Part shown: piece by piece, positions 23,525 to 32,075 of the stretch
Position numbering within the stretch: the first letter of the stretch is position 1
How the letters are laid out: every line of letters begins with the position of its first letter
NCBI GenBank assembly: GCA_017448455.1
Contig: JAFSLL010000203.1
Coordinates: 1-62,816 of the forward strand
Length of the DNA: 62,816 nt
Source of the DNA: Oscillospiraceae bacterium
GTDB taxonomy: Bacteria; Bacillota; Clostridia; Oscillospirales; Oscillospiraceae
Reading direction: 5' to 3'
Translations under genes and position numbers: made by a program
The notes under the pieces: generated by a model
What the model saw: the letters and a program-made list of their open reading frames with translations, nothing else
Database searches by the model: none
What the model was told of the DNA's origin: nothing

Positions 23525-25933
23525 ATGGCCGATCTGAAAAAAAGAATATGCGTCGGCGCTCTTTCCCTTCTGCTGTTTCTGCAGTGCGGCTGCGGTGTCG
23601 GAAAGACAGCCGACGACAGCGAAATCCCCCCGGCGGAAACCGCCGAAACCGCGGCAGCCGCGGAGACTCCCGTCACGCAGTCCGATCCCGCGGAGAATCC
23701 GGAGATCCGGATTACGGAGATCATGCTGCGCAATCACGCCACGCTGCGGGACGCGGACGGCGACTTCCCCGACTGGATCGAGCTGCGCAACGAGACCGAC
23801 CGCGATCTCAACCTCGAGGGCTGGAGTCTGACGGACAACGAGCGCCGGGATGGTCTGGTCTTTCCTGCGTTTCTCCTGCCTGCCGGCACCACCTTCGTGG
23901 TCTACGCCTCCGGGAAGAACCGTCCGGAGGAGCTGCATGCGCCGTTTGCCCTCTCAGAGGGTGAGACGCTGATCCTGCGAAACCCGGACGGCGAAACGGT
24001 CTGTCAGGTCCCCTGCACGGAGACGCTTCCGGACCGCAGTCTCGCCCTGCAGGAGGACGGAAGCTTCCGGGAGTGCAGATATCCCACCCCCTGGCAGGAA
24101 AACACCACTGCCGCCTATGACGAACTGCAGCGGGCTCAGGCCTCGGAAAGTCCGATCCTGATCAATGAAGTTCTCGTTTCCGACCCGAACAGCCGTTTCT
24201 CGGATTATCAGGGCAGCGACTGGGTGGAGCTGAAGAATGTCTCTTCCGCGCCGGTCAGCCTGGAAGGATGGTATCTCTCCGACGACGATGACAACTACTG
24301 GAAGGCAAAGCTCCCCTCTGTGACGCTGGAGCCGGGCCAGCTGACCGTCGTACGCTGCGACCAGCTTGGCATCGGGCTGGACTCCGAGCAGGACGCCCTG
24401 TTCCTGAGCCGGAGCACCTCCGGGCTGCAGGACTGGCTCGTGCTCCGGGACATTCCCTACGGCGGCAGTTACGGCAGGCTCTCCGGACAGAACGGCGGCT
24501 TCTTCTTCCCGACAGCCACACCCAATGAGGAAAACCGCGACGGAAAGCGGCGTGTCTCCGCTATGCCCGCCGCGCTGACCGCGGACGGCGTTTTTGAGGG
24601 GGATGAGCCGGTGGTCCTGGACCTTCAGGCGGAAGGACGCATCTACTATACCTATGACACTTCCTTGCCGACCGAACGCTCTGCCCCCTGGGTCGGCCCG
24701 ACGAGAATCCCCGCGACCTGTATCATCCGGGCAGTCGCCATCGAGGAGAACGCGCTGCCGAGCATCCCGCTTACCCTGAGCTACTTCATCAACGAAAAGC
24801 ACAGCCTCCCCATCGTCAGTCTCGTGACAGACAACAAGGAGGCGTTTCAGTCAATGTATAAAGTTGGCTGGAAAGGGCTGGAATGGCCCGGCAATCTCGC
24901 TTTCTATGAGGAAGGCGGGAGCTTTTCCCTCCCCTGCGGGATCAGCATGCACGGGGAAACCAGTCTGGTCCTGTTAAAGAAGGGCATGGGGATCCGTTTC
25001 CGGGGCGTCTACGGTGCGGAGAGCCTCCATTACGACATCTTCGGAGGAGGCGTGCAGGACTTCACCAATCTGATTCTGCGCAGCGGGCAGGATCAGACCA
25101 GCGCGATCATCCGCAACGAGCTGTGCGAGAACCTCGCCCTCGCCGCCTCGGACAGCATTGTCGGCTCCAGAGGCCGCTACTGCGTCCTGTACATCGACGG
25201 CGTCTATTCCGGCATCTACGCGCTCTCCGAAAAGATGAACGAGCAGCACTACGCGAATCTCGCCGGGGTCAGCCGCGACAGCGTAACGGTTGTGGACGCG
25301 GATGACGTCCGGAAAAACGACCTGTATGAGGAAGTCTTTCAGTTCTGTTCCGAGAACGACATGTCCGAGCAGAAGAATTACGAGCACTTCCTCACCCTGA
25401 TGGACCCGGACAGCCTGATCGACTGGATTTTTCTGGAGGGCTACTTCGCCAATTCTGACCTGACCTACGGGAACCTCCGTTTCTGTCGGTCCTCGGAGAA
25501 CGACGGGCGTTGGCGGCTGATGTTCTATGACCTGGACGCCACGCTCGCCTCTCCCTATATGAACCACAGCATTCTGCTGCACCGAAACTACATGCAGAGC
25601 ATCCTGGTCAGTCATCTGTTCGCGGACCTGATGGAAAACGAGGATTTCCGGGACCACTTTCTGACGCGCACAGCAGCGCTGCTGTCCGGTCCTCTGACAG
25701 AAAAGAAAGTCCTGGCGGAAATCGACCGGCTTGCCGGGCTGGTCGATCCGGAAGCGCGGCGCGACATGCACCTCCAGGCCAGGAGCTATGAGAGCTGGAA
25801 AATGAACGTGGACTACCTGCGGGCCTTCATCAAGGACAACAAATGGACCCTGCACAACATTGACGCCGTCTGCAAAGAGCTGAAGCTGAGCGCGGAGGAG
25901 CGCGAACACTACTTTGGGAGCCTTATTCCCTAG
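23525..25933 (+). CDS. CotH-family lipoprotein with two lamin-tail domains
   Basis: An 802-residue exported protein. The signal peptide ends in a cysteine-rich lipobox-like LQCGCG (about 20-25). Two lamin-tail domains follow: one at about 60-140, with ITEIML and LEGWSLTDNE, and one at about 210-290, with INEVLV and LEGWYLSDDDD. The CotH kinase-like domain is C-terminal (about 420-800), with LPIVSLVTDN, RSGQDQTSAIIRNEL and the metal-site motif MFYDLDATLA. CotH proteins are atypical protein kinases; the spore-coat member phosphorylates CotB and CotG. A lipoprotein with lamin tails more likely acts at the cell surface. The consensus vegetative promoter argues against a purely spore role. Its 3' end overlaps the convergent DUF951 gene by 11 bases. 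Confidence 0.85.
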   Translation: MADLKKRICVGALSLLLFLQCGCGVGKTADDSEIPPAETAETAAAAETPVTQSDPAENPEIRITEIMLRNHATLRDADGDFPDWIELRNETDRDLNLEGWSLTDNERRDGLVFPAFLLPAGTTFVVYASGKNRPEELHAPFALSEGETLILRNPDGETVCQVPCTETLPDRSLALQEDGSFRECRYPTPWQENTTAAYDELQRAQASESPILINEVLVSDPNSRFSDYQGSDWVELKNVSSAPVSLEGWYLSDDDDNYWKAKLPSVTLEPGQLTVVRCDQLGIGLDSEQDALFLSRSTSGLQDWLVLRDIPYGGSYGRLSGQNGGFFFPTATPNEENRDGKRRVSAMPAALTADGVFEGDEPVVLDLQAEGRIYYTYDTSLPTERSAPWVGPTRIPATCIIRAVAIEENALPSIPLTLSYFINEKHSLPIVSLVTDNKEAFQSMYKVGWKGLEWPGNLAFYEEGGSFSLPCGISMHGETSLVLLKKGMGIRFRGVYGAESLHYDIFGGGVQDFTNLILRSGQDQTSAIIRNELCENLALAASDSIVGSRGRYCVLYIDGVYSGIYALSEKMNEQHYANLAGVSRDSVTVVDADDVRKNDLYEEVFQFCSENDMSEQKNYEHFLTLMDPDSLIDWIFLEGYFANSDLTYGNLRFCRSSENDGRWRLMFYDLDATLASPYMNHSILLHRNYMQSILVSHLFADLMENEDFRDHFLTRTAALLSGPLTEKKVLAEIDRLAGLVDPEARRDMHLQARSYESWKMNVDYLRAFIKDNKWTLHNIDAVCKELKLSAEEREHYFGSLIP

Positions 25934-26117
25934 CCTCCCGCTCCACCGCCCGGATATTTTTTTCAAACTTGCTGCGCGGACCCTCTACCACGCGTCCGCA
26001 GCTGAGACAGCGAAGGCGGAAATCCGCCCCGCTTCGCAGAACCTGCCAGCGCATCCCCCCACAGGGATGCGCTTTTTTCATGGTGAGAATATCGTATTCC
26101 CGAATATCCATGCTCAC
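25923..26117 (-). CDS. DUF951 family protein
   Basis: A 64-residue protein with the DUF951 pattern: an N-terminal MDIREYDILTMKKAHPCG, then RLRCLSCGRVVEGPRSKFEK. It has three conserved cysteines (one in HPCG, two in CLSCG), suggesting a small metal-binding or nucleic-acid-binding fold. It is widespread in Firmicutes and its function is not established. It starts at the 3' end of rarA with a 4-base ATGA overlap, so it is translationally coupled to a replication-repair ATPase. It converges on cotH with an 11-base overlap. Confidence 0.85.
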   Translation of the reverse strand: MSMDIREYDILTMKKAHPCGGMRWQVLRSGADFRLRCLSCGRVVEGPRSKFEKNIRAVEREARE

Positions 26118-27373
26118 TTCTGAATCGCCTCCCAGTAATTGCGTGCCGCCTGCTCGGTTTTGTTGTCGCCGTAGCGGTAGTACTGCCGGTTCTTCAGCGC
26201 GTCGGGGAGATACTGCTGACGCACCCAGTGCCCGGGATAATCGTGGGGGTAGAGATAGCCCTGCTCCCGCTCAAAGCCCGTCCCGTCCGCGTGCACGTTC
26301 TGAAGCTCCCGGGGGATGGAGCCGACCTGCCCCGCCTTCACATCCGCGACGGCCTCATCGATGGCCATGACCACGCTGTTGGACTTCGGGGCGGTGGCCA
26401 GCAGAATGCAGGCCTCGGCGAGGGGCAGCCGGGCTTCCGGCAGGCCGAGCTGCAGCGCGCTGTCCACACAGCCCTTCACAATGGGCACGGCCTGCGGATA
26501 GGCAAGCCCGATGTCCTCACTGGCCGAGCAGAGGATCCGCCGGCAGATCCCGGCCAGATCTCCGACCTCAATCGCCCGCGCGAGGTAGTGCAGCGCCGCG
26601 TTGGGGTCTGAGCCGCGCAGCGATTTCATCATCGCCGAGAGGATGTCATAGTGCTCATCCCCGTCCCGGTCATAGCGCATCGCGCTCTTCTGCGAAATCA
26701 GCTCCGCGTCCGCAAGCGTAATCACGCTCCCGTCCGCAGCCGCGGAAAAGAGGAGTTCCACCGCGTTCATGGCCTTGCGCACATCGCCGCCGCAGGCCTG
26801 CGCGACGCGCCGCACGACGCCGTCCTCCACCCCGACGGGCACTTCCCGACGGGCATTGAGAATCTCAACGGCGCGCTGAACGGCCTTTTCGGCTTCCTGC
26901 GGCGGAACGGGCTTGAATTCAAACACCGTCGAGCGGCTCAGCACCGCCCCGAAGACACAGAAGTAGGGGTTTTCCGTCGTGGAGGCAATCAGGGTAATCC
27001 TGCCGTCTTCAATAAACTCCAGGAGGCTCTGCTGCTGCTTTTTGTTAAAATACTGAATCTCGTCCAGATAGAGCAGCACCCCGCCCGGCGTCAGGAAGGT
27101 GTCCAGCTCATCGATGATCCGGCGGATATCCGCGATCCCCGCGGTGGTGGCGTTGAGCTTCCGCAGGCTGCGCTGCGTGCGCTCGGCGATGATGCGGGCG
27201 ACGGTGGTCTTGCCGGTTCCGGACGGGCCGTAAAAGATCATGTTGGGAATGCTCCCGCTGTCGACGATCCGCTTCAGCAGGCCGTCCCGGCCGAGAATAT
27301 GCTGCTGCCCGACCACCTCCGACAGGCTGCGCGGGCGGATCTCATCCGCGAGCGGTTTGTATGCAGTTTCCAT
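26114..27373 (-). CDS. rarA: Replication-associated recombination ATPase RarA (MgsA)
   Basis: A 419-residue AAA+ ATPase related to clamp loaders that acts at stalled replication forks. Walker A is GPSGTGKTT (about 49-57), Walker B LLYLDEIQYF with the family QQQSLLEFIEDG just after, and sensor 1 ASTTENPYF. The C-terminal tetramerisation domain includes YPQAVPIVKGCVDSALQLGLPEARLP. ATG 27373 is chosen for the AGGAGGG 8 bases upstream; a nearby ATG at 27380 is out of frame. Length is normal for the family. The DUF951 gene overlaps its stop. Confidence 0.95.
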   Translation of the reverse strand: METAYKPLADEIRPRSLSEVVGQQHILGRDGLLKRIVDSGSIPNMIFYGPSGTGKTTVARIIAERTQRSLRKLNATTAGIADIRRIIDELDTFLTPGGVLLYLDEIQYFNKKQQQSLLEFIEDGRITLIASTTENPYFCVFGAVLSRSTVFEFKPVPPQEAEKAVQRAVEILNARREVPVGVEDGVVRRVAQACGGDVRKAMNAVELLFSAAADGSVITLADAELISQKSAMRYDRDGDEHYDILSAMMKSLRGSDPNAALHYLARAIEVGDLAGICRRILCSASEDIGLAYPQAVPIVKGCVDSALQLGLPEARLPLAEACILLATAPKSNSVVMAIDEAVADVKAGQVGSIPRELQNVHADGTGFEREQGYLYPHDYPGHWVRQQYLPDALKNRQYYRYGDNKTEQAARNYWEAIQK

Positions 27374-27394
27374 GTGCCATCCCTCCTGGCTGAG

Positions 27395-27427
27395 AAAAAA
27401 AGCTGCCTTTCCAAGGAGGCAGCTTTT
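27395..27427 (-). terminator. Terminator after the CD1247-type gene
   Basis: On the minus strand AAAAGCTGCCT pairs with AGGCAGCTTTT, followed by a seven-T run. It lies between the CD1247-type stop (27443) and the rarA start. Confidence 0.9.
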
Positions 27428-27442
27428 CAAATTGGTTTATTC

Positions 27443-27979
27443 TTATTCTTCGCCGCGGTCGAGATCAATGGGTTCGAGCGCTTCCCCGTCCTCATTTTCC
27501 CCGTCCTCGCCGTCTTCCGCGTCCGCGTCCTCGTCCGGCAGGGAGAACTCGAGCACCGCCCTGCAGACAGGGCAGATCACAGACCCCTCGTCCAGCGTCT
27601 CATCATCGAAGCTGATGCTCTCCCCGCAGTTCGGGCATTCCACCTCGTAATAAACGGTGTCGTCGTCCTCTTCGGCAACTGCGTCATAGACCCTGCCGGA
27701 GCCGAAGGGATAGTAGCCGTCATCGTCATCCTCATCGTCCGCGTCAAAATCGTCCGTGTCATCCTGGAACAGTTCCTCCAGATAGTCCAGGCTGACCTCG
27801 ACCTCTCTCAGGGAATCCTCCAGATCCTCATGCTGATCCTGGAGGTCCTGAATCTGCGAGGCCATATCCCCAACCAGGTCGGAAAGCACATGCCACAGCT
27901 TGCCCTCCCCGGCTTCGGGGTCCATCCCCTGGCCTTCCACAAGGCCCCTGAGATACGCTGCTTTTTCGGTAATCGTCAT
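27443..27979 (-). CDS. CD1247-type N-terminal domain / zinc-ribbon protein
   Basis: A 178-residue acidic protein. The N-terminal helical region has EKAAYLRGLVEGQGMD followed by a predicted coiled coil (about 40-75, QIQDLQDQHEDLEDSLREVE), as in proteins annotated CD1247 N-terminal domain in clostridia. The middle is highly acidic (DDTDDFDADDEDDDDG). The C-terminal third holds two CxxC pairs (CPNCGE and CPVC), a likely zinc ribbon. The function is unknown. The same neighbourhood with efp recurs in related clostridia as far as I recall. It follows efp by 45 bases on the same strand. Confidence 0.7.
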   Translation of the reverse strand: MTITEKAAYLRGLVEGQGMDPEAGEGKLWHVLSDLVGDMASQIQDLQDQHEDLEDSLREVEVSLDYLEELFQDDTDDFDADDEDDDDGYYPFGSGRVYDAVAEEDDDTVYYEVECPNCGESISFDDETLDEGSVICPVCRAVLEFSLPDEDADAEDGEDGENEDGEALEPIDLDRGEE

Positions 27980-28024
27980 ACTTTCCCTCCTCTCGGATAT
28001 CGGATCAGCGGAAAACGGAAACCA

Positions 28025-28582
28025 TCAGGCCCTGGACAGATACTCCCCGGTGCGGGTATCGACCCGGATCTTCTCACCCGGCTCAATAAACAGCGGGACT
28101 TTGATCTCCGCGCCGGTCTCCAGCGTGGCGGGCTTGGTCGCGTTGGTCGCCGTGTTGCCGGCAAAGCCCGGATCGGTCTCGGTCACTTCCAGCTCTACAA
28201 AGAAGGGCGGCTCCACATTGAAGACCTTCCCCTTGTAGGAATAGATGGTGCACTCCATGTTCTCTTTCACAAACTTGAAGTTGTCGCCCAGAACGGCCTC
28301 ATCAACCGGCTCGAGCTCATAGGTCTCCGGGTTCATGAAATAGTACAGGTTGCCGTCGGCATAGCTGTATTCCATGCTCATGCGGTCGACGGTCGCGTTC
28401 TCAAACTTCGCGGTCGGGTTGAACGAAGTCTCTGTCACAGCACCGGTAATAACATTCTTCATCTTCGTGCGGACAAAGGCCGCGCCCTTGCCGGGCTTGA
28501 CATGCTGAAACTCAACGACCTGCATAACCTGGCCGTCCATCTCAAAGGTGACGCCGTTTCTGAAATCGCCTGCTGTGATCAT
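28025..28582 (-). CDS. efp: Elongation factor P
   Basis: A 185-residue factor that rescues ribosomes stalled at polyproline. It has the usual KOW-like domain I and two OB domains. The tip loop is VKPGKGAAF with K32 at the position that is modified in Bacillus (5-aminopentanol) and Escherichia (beta-lysine). No epmA/epmB-type genes are nearby. The C-terminal signature region is [26 protein letters not shown] promoter (TTGCAA-17-TAAAAT) lies at 28645-28673. The proline-rich linkers in several surface proteins of this window are plausible clients. Confidence 0.97.
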   Translation of the reverse strand: MITAGDFRNGVTFEMDGQVMQVVEFQHVKPGKGAAFVRTKMKNVITGAVTETSFNPTAKFENATVDRMSMEYSYADGNLYYFMNPETYELEPVDEAVLGDNFKFVKENMECTIYSYKGKVFNVEPPFFVELEVTETDPGFAGNTATNATKPATLETGAEIKVPLFIEPGEKIRVDTRTGEYLSRA

Positions 28583-28644
28583 AATAAAAACCTCCGAATT
28601 GATTGAATAGACAGTAATAAGCTGCTGTACACAGTTACCTGCTT

Positions 28645-28673
28645 ATTTTATCGTATCTGCGCCCGTTTTGCAA
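28645..28673 (-). promoter_or_regulatory. efp promoter
   Basis: Minus-strand TTGCAA, a 17-base spacer and TAAAAT, about 63 bases before the efp ATG. Confidence 0.65.
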
Positions 28674-28742
28674 GCGCTTTTTCATTCCGTTTCCGCGGCG
28701 GCACCGTCCTGCTTTTTGGCCCCCGAACTGCGCAATTTCTGC

Positions 28743-28771
28743 TTGCACTTTTGCGCCTGTTCCTGTATAAT
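28743..28771 (+). promoter_or_regulatory. Promoter of the ABC ATPase gene
   Basis: TTGCAC, a 17-base spacer and TATAAT (28766-28771). It predicts a transcript start near 28778 and a leader of about 195 nt before ATG 28973. Confidence 0.7.
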
Positions 28772-28777
28772 ACTTTT

Positions 28778-28972
28778 TGGGTTTTTGCCCAATAATCTGA
28801 CTGCGTATGCGGCTCTCCATTCCTAAGCCGTATACAGCTTTAAAAAGGAGGAAAAGTTCAACCCCGGGCTCGGGGTGCGGCAGTGTGGAGACCTGTCGTA
28901 GCGCAATACGCTCCTGTGCGGGCGATTGTGAGAATGTCTCCGGCGGAGGCCGGACATTCAGAGCCGAGAATC
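28778..28972 (+). promoter_or_regulatory. Long structured 5' leader, candidate cis-regulatory RNA
   Basis: Four local hairpins are readable. H1 is 28805-28835 (GTATGCGGCT / AGCCGTATAC, 10 bp with one G-U). H2 is 28862-28875 (CCCCG / CGGGG). H3 is 28887-28914 (outer GGAG / CTCC, inner CGTA / TACG). H4 is 28932-28959 (GAATGTC / GACATTC enclosing CGGC / GCCG with loop GGAG). An AGGAGG at 28846 has no start codon after it. GAGCCGAG (28961-28968), just before the true ATG, can pair with GGCTC or CTCGG in H2, giving an alternative fold. No known riboswitch consensus is recognised. Actinobacteria have an msiK RNA motif before a similar ATPase gene, but I see no match. Confidence 0.5.
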
Positions 28973-30154
28973 ATGGCAACAGTACAGCTGAAGAACATCA
29001 AGAAAGTCTACCCCTTTGTCAGCGGCGAGCAGAAGAAAAGCAAGAAGAAGAAAGCGGATGAGCCTGAGAAGAAAAAGGTCAATCTGCAGATCACCGATGA
29101 AGGCGTTGTCGCGGTGCAGGAGTTCAACCTGGACATCGCGGATAAGGAATTCATCGTTCTGGTCGGCCCTTCCGGCTGCGGAAAATCCACGACGCTGCGC
29201 ATGGTCGCGGGTCTCGAAGAGATCTCCGGCGGTGAACTGATTATCGACGGCAAGGTCATGAATGATGTCGCGCCGAAGGACCGCGATATCGCCATGGTTT
29301 TCCAGAACTACGCCCTCTATCCCCACATGACGGTCTATGACAACATGGCCTTCTCCCTGAAGCTCCGGAAAGAGCCGAAGGATGTCATCGACAAGAAGGT
29401 CCGTGAGGCGGCCGAAATCCTCGACATCACCCAGTACCTCGAGCGCAAGCCCAAGGCGCTGTCCGGCGGCCAGCGCCAGCGTGTGGCCATCGGCCGCGCG
29501 ATCGTGCGTGACCCGAAGGTCATGCTGATGGACGAGCCTCTTAGTAACCTGGACGCGAAGCTGCGTAACGAGATGCGTGCCGAGATCATCAAGCTCCGTG
29601 AGCGCATCAACACCACCTTCATTTATGTTACCCATGACCAGACCGAGGCCATGACGCTGGGCGACCGGATCGTCATCATGAAGGACGGCTACATCCAGCA
29701 GATCGGCACCCCGCAGGAAGTCTTCAACCACCCGGCGAACCTCTTCGTCGCGGGCTTCATCGGCATGCCCGTCATGAACATGTTCGACGGCAGACTGACC
29801 CGCGAAGGCGACAAATACTTCGTCGAGGTCGGCGGCTACAAGACCGAGCTCGCCCCCGAGAAGGAAGCGCGCCTGCTGAAGAACGATGTCAAGAGCCAGG
29901 ATGTCATCCTCGGCGTCCGTCCGGAGCACACCGACATCTCCGCCGAAGGCGTCACCGCAAAGGTGGACGTGAGCGAAATGATGGGCTCCAGCGTGCATCT
30001 GCACGTCACCGCGGAGGGCCGCGATGTCATCATCATTGTCCCGACCATCGACATGAAGGGCAACTACGCGATGGGCGACACCGTCCACTTCTCCTTCAAG
30101 GGCAATGTGGCCCACGTCTTCTCCAAGGAGACCGAGAAGAACCTCGAGTTCTGA
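28973..30154 (+). CDS. MsmK/UgpC-type carbohydrate ABC transporter ATPase
   Basis: A 393-residue ATP-binding subunit of the CUT1 family, which powers import of oligosaccharides or glycerol-3-phosphate. Walker A is GPSGCGKST (about 63-71), the Q-loop [14 protein letters not shown], the signature [14 protein letters not shown], Walker [17 protein letters not shown] and the switch [15 protein letters not shown]. The C-terminal TOBE/regulatory domain has LGVRPEH. A Lys/Glu-rich insertion of about 30 residues ([15 protein letters not shown]) splits the first strand from the second. ATG 28973 fits the family start [14 protein letters not shown], but its SD is weak. No permease or binding protein is adjacent, so it may be a shared ATPase. 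The structured leader suggests special control. Confidence 0.9.
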   Translation: MATVQLKNIKKVYPFVSGEQKKSKKKKADEPEKKKVNLQITDEGVVAVQEFNLDIADKEFIVLVGPSGCGKSTTLRMVAGLEEISGGELIIDGKVMNDVAPKDRDIAMVFQNYALYPHMTVYDNMAFSLKLRKEPKDVIDKKVREAAEILDITQYLERKPKALSGGQRQRVAIGRAIVRDPKVMLMDEPLSNLDAKLRNEMRAEIIKLRERINTTFIYVTHDQTEAMTLGDRIVIMKDGYIQQIGTPQEVFNHPANLFVAGFIGMPVMNMFDGRLTREGDKYFVEVGGYKTELAPEKEARLLKNDVKSQDVILGVRPEHTDISAEGVTAKVDVSEMMGSSVHLHVTAEGRDVIIIVPTIDMKGNYAMGDTVHFSFKGNVAHVFSKETEKNLEF

Positions 30155-30195
30155 TCTTCTCTCCCATTCTCTGAATCTGAGAATCCTCTGAATCC

Positions 30196-30226
30196 AAAGC
30201 CCCTCCGTGTCTGCGGGGGGGCTTTC
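30196..30226 (+). terminator. Terminator after the ABC ATPase gene
   Basis: AAAGCCCC pairs with GGGGGCTTT around a loop containing TCCGTGTCTGC. The T tract is short. Confidence 0.6.
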
Positions 30227-30260
30227 TGCAGAATGCAAAACAGAAAGGGACGACTGCAGC

Positions 30261-30818
30261 ATGAAAAAAATCGCCATCCTGTGCGCTGACGGCTTCGAAG
30301 AGATCGAGGGTCTGACCGTCGTCGATCTGCTTCGCAGAGCGGATGTTGTCTGTGACATCGTCGCGGTCGGCGACGCTTCCCCGATCGTCGGCTCTCACGC
30401 GATCCGTGTTCTCCCGGACCGTCTGTTCAAAGAGACGGACTTTTCCGAATATGACGGCATTGTGCTGCCCGGCGGGCTCCGCGGGACAGCCGCCCTGGCC
30501 GCGGACGGACGGGTGGAAACCCAGCTCCGTTCCTTCTGCGCGCAGGGCAAGCTCACCGCTGCCATCTGCGCCGCGCCGACCGTGCTGGCGCAGGCGGATC
30601 TCCTGCGGGGAAAGACGGCCGTCTGCTATCCCGGCATGGAGGACCGGCTGAGCGGTGCCGTGATCGGTGACAGCGATGTCGTGGAGGACGGAACCGTCAT
30701 CACCTCCCGCGGCGCGGGAACCGCCGTTCCTTTCGCCCTGCGGCTGGTCGCGTACCTCGTGTCCGAAGAGCGGGCAAAGCAGCTCGCCTCCGCGATCGTT
30801 TACGACCGGAAAGCATGA
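30261..30818 (+). CDS. DJ-1/PfpI family protein (YajL/ThiJ-like)
   Basis: A 185-residue cytoplasmic protein of the class I glutamine-amidotransferase-like DJ-1 group. The N-terminal strand ends in ADGFEEIEGLTVVDLLRRA, with the conserved Glu in GFEEIE. The nucleophile-elbow cysteine is in AAICAAPTVLA, and the C-terminal TSRGAGTAVPFALRLV is typical. Members have been reported as protein or nucleotide deglycases or as redox chaperones; the activity is debated. The deglycase idea is notable given the Amadori locus at 53-62 kb, but there is no positional link. It overlaps trmL by 4 bases. Confidence 0.87.
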   Translation: MKKIAILCADGFEEIEGLTVVDLLRRADVVCDIVAVGDASPIVGSHAIRVLPDRLFKETDFSEYDGIVLPGGLRGTAALAADGRVETQLRSFCAQGKLTAAICAAPTVLAQADLLRGKTAVCYPGMEDRLSGAVIGDSDVVEDGTVITSRGAGTAVPFALRLVAYLVSEERAKQLASAIVYDRKA

Positions 30819-31330
30819 GCTTCTCCGTTGTCCTGCACGAGCCGGAGCAGCCCGGGAACACCGGCGCGATCGGGCGCACGTGTATCTGCTCCGGTTCGAG
30901 CCTGCATCTGATCCATCCGCTCGGTTTCCTGACCGATGAGAAGTCTGTCAAACGGGCCGGCCTGGACTACTGGCCGCGGCTGGATGTCCGGGAATACTGG
31001 AACTACGCGGATTTCCTGGAGCGAAACCCCCGCGTGCGGATCTGGTTTGTGACCACCAAGGCACAGCGGACCATTGCGGAGGCGGACTTCCGGGACGGCG
31101 ACTTTCTCCTCTTTGGGAAAGAGAGCGCCGGCATCCCGGAGAGCATCCTCGCCACCGCCCAGGAACGCTGTGTCCGGATTCCGATGCGTGCCGGAGAGCG
31201 TTCTCTCAACCTCTCCAACGCCGTCGCCATCACCCTCTATGAGGCCCTGCGGCAGGCGGATTACACGGGCCTTGAAAAATACAGTCTCTCCCCTGTCCAC
31301 ACCGAAGCGGGCGATCTCTTTCTCCGCTGA
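30815..31330 (+). CDS. trmL: tRNA (cytidine/uridine-34 2'-O)-methyltransferase TrmL
   Basis: A 171-residue SPOUT methyltransferase that methylates the wobble ribose of tRNA-Leu isoacceptors. The three knot motifs are visible: EPEQPGNTGAIGRTC (about 9-23), LLFGKESAGIP (about 96-106) and MRAGERSLNLSNAVAITLYE (about 127-146). The length is close to other TrmL proteins. The start overlaps the DJ-1 gene stop by 4 bases. A strong terminator follows. Confidence 0.93.
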   Translation: MSFSVVLHEPEQPGNTGAIGRTCICSGSSLHLIHPLGFLTDEKSVKRAGLDYWPRLDVREYWNYADFLERNPRVRIWFVTTKAQRTIAEADFRDGDFLLFGKESAGIPESILATAQERCVRIPMRAGERSLNLSNAVAITLYEALRQADYTGLEKYSLSPVHTEAGDLFLR

Positions 31331-31338
31331 ATCACCAG

Positions 31339-31395
31339 AACAGGAACAGGCCACCGGCGCAGAATCTGTCTGCCGGCGGCCTGTTCCTGTTTTTT
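31339..31395 (+). terminator. Terminator after trmL
   Basis: AACAGGAACAGGCC pairs with GGCCTGTTCCTGTT (14 bp), with a second inner arm, and then a run of T. It is oriented for the plus strand. Confidence 0.9.
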
Positions 31396-31406
31396 GACCT
31401 CTTTGC

Positions 31407-32051
31407 TCAGTCTGTGATCACGATGCTCTCGATGACCGGCTGCTGATCCGCCGGAATGGTGCCGTTGTTGTCGATGGGCTGAGCGTCCTGCGCGATCTTC
31501 AGCACGACATCCAGCCCGTCCGTCACCCAGCCGAAGGCGGCATAGCTCCCGTCCAGGAATGTCGCGTCCGCAACCGTGATAAAAAACTGTGAGCTGGCGC
31601 TGTCCGGATTCTGGGCGCGCGCCATGGAGATCACGCCCTGGACGTGGCTGATGTTGTTTTCCACGCCGTTGGCAGCAAATTCCCCCTTGATTTTTTCATC
31701 GGAGCCGCCGCTGCCGTTTCCGTTGGGATCCCCGCCCTGAATCATGAAACCGTCCATGATCCGGTGAAAGGTCAGCCCGTCATAGAAGCCCGCCTGCGCG
31801 AGCTTCACAAAGTTCGCGACGGTGATCGGGGCGGTGCCGGCATCGAGCTCCAGTGTGATCACGCCATAGTCCCTGACGGTGATCTCCGCATGCCGCAGCT
31901 CCGCGCTGTCGGCATCTTCCTGTTCCGGCACCTGTGCCGGCGCTGGCTCCGCGGTTGCCGCTGTCGGGGCTGTCTCGGCGGTGCTGCTGCTGCAGGCGCA
32001 GAGCGTGAGCAGCAGCGCGGCCAGGATCAGAATGGCAATAGTTTTTTTCAT
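31407..32051 (-). CDS. Cyclophilin-type peptidyl-prolyl isomerase, lipoprotein
   Basis: A 214-residue exported isomerase. The signal peptide ends in a lipobox-like LCAC (about 17-20). An Ala/Thr/Glu/Pro linker follows, then a compact bacterial cyclophilin domain (about 54-214). Catalytic landmarks are FHRIMDGFMIQGGDP with its arginine, and SQFFITV. It probably assists folding of secreted proteins at the outer membrane face. It lies 24 bases after the SNF2 helicase gene and is probably co-transcribed with it, with no clear functional tie. Confidence 0.92.
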   Translation of the reverse strand: MKKTIAILILAALLLTLCACSSSTAETAPTAATAEPAPAQVPEQEDADSAELRHAEITVRDYGVITLELDAGTAPITVANFVKLAQAGFYDGLTFHRIMDGFMIQGGDPNGNGSGGSDEKIKGEFAANGVENNISHVQGVISMARAQNPDSASSQFFITVADATFLDGSYAAFGWVTDGLDVVLKIAQDAQPIDNNGTIPADQQPVIESIVITD

Positions 32052-32075
32052 GCTGTTTTCCTCTTTTCTTTACGA

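Noticed and set aside
28846-28851. AGGAGG as the SD of a leader peptide
   Set aside because: No ATG, GTG or TTG follows at a usable distance, so it is treated as part of the structured leader.
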